Part shown: piece after piece, positions 29,734 through 29,789 of the stretch
Layout: every line of letters begins with the position of its first letter
Numbering within the stretch: position 1 is the first letter of the stretch
Assembly (NCBI GenBank): GCA_958405565.1
Contig: CATYEN010000027.1
Coordinates: 1-29,789 of the forward strand
Source: an uncultured Collinsella sp.
Lineage (GTDB): Bacteria; Actinomycetota; Coriobacteriia; Coriobacteriales; Coriobacteriaceae
Direction: 5' to 3'
Length of the DNA: 29,789 bases
The notes under the pieces: model-generated
What the model was told of the DNA's origin: nothing
What the model saw: only the letters and a program-made list of their open reading frames with translations
Databases searched by the model: none
Program-made: the position numbers and the translations under genes

Positions 29734-29789
29734 TGTGAACTGCCTCCCATTTCTTGGACATCGGGAAATGGGAGGTTTTCCATGAGTAT
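29734..29789 (+). mobile_element. Probable left end of an IS3-family element (cut by window edge)
   Basis: The sequence changes abruptly at 29734 to TGTGAACTGCCTCCC, followed by TTGGACA (29754-29760). This start and the TTGGACA box shortly inside it resemble left ends of IS3/IS150-group elements. CCTCCCATTTC (29743-29753) and GAAATGGGAGG (29765-29775) form a perfect hairpin. GGGAGG then leads to an ATG at 29782, a possible orfA start. Only about 8 bases of that frame are in the window, so the family is a tentative call. Confidence 0.5.

Overview
The window is high-GC bacterial DNA with tightly packed genes, strong AGGAGG-type ribosome binding sites, many sugar PTS, GH1 and ROK genes, and numerous dispersed palindromes. 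This pattern suggests a gut Coriobacteriia actinobacterium, most likely Collinsella or a close relative. The genus is an inference from gene content and repeat style; there is no rRNA or tRNA here to confirm it.

Region 1 (1-4.7 kb): a membrane acyltransferase with a C-terminal SGNH-like domain (minus strand), then a divergent two-gene ribokinase / nucleoside hydrolase operon for nucleoside and ribose salvage. A clear terminator closes it.

Region 2 (4.8-12.05 kb): a sugar-catabolism regulon. It has a ROK-family sugar kinase, a LacI-type repressor, and a four-gene operon: L-fucose/L-arabinose-isomerase-like protein, split transketolase N and C subunits, and an FGGY kinase. Isomerase + kinase + two-subunit transketolase is the layout of the non-oxidative D-apiose (apulose-4-phosphate) route, offered as a hypothesis. 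Sites of the form TAAAC-N12-GTTTA precede both the ROK gene and lacI, and related half-sites crowd the operon leader.

Region 3 (12.1-18.3 kb): the first of two related beta-glycoside cassettes. It holds an RpiR-type regulator that has lost its HTH, a GH1 enzyme with non-phospho signatures, a ChbG/YdjC-like deacetylase interrupted by an in-frame TGA, a GH1 phospho-beta-glycosidase with an unusual NEQ motif, and a PTS EIIBC. An IS21-type istB remnant and a long palindromic repeat close it.

Region 4 (18.3-19.8 kb): luxS, then a DUF4867-like gene with its own operator-like palindrome.

Region 5 (19.6-29.8 kb): a block of about 9.8 kb bounded by two direct repeats of about 200 bp. Each repeat begins with the last codons of a DUF4867-type gene. 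The block contains an AAA ATPase, an RHH-protein remnant and the second, intact cassette: NEQ-type GH1, RpiR regulator, ChbG-like deacetylase, PTS Lac-type EIIC-EIIB-EIIA, BglA-type GH1 and a ROK kinase. TTTCA-N5-TGAAA sites lie upstream of the first GH1 and between the regulator and the deacetylase. The right repeat is cut inside a hairpin by what looks like the left end of an IS3-family element running off the window.

Working model: a PTS imports and phosphorylates an N-acetylated beta-disaccharide, the ChbG-like enzyme removes the acetyl group, a GH1 phospho-glycosidase cleaves the product, and a ROK kinase recovers the free sugar. The coupling of ChbG with the NEQ-type GH1 in both cassettes is the most distinctive feature of the window.
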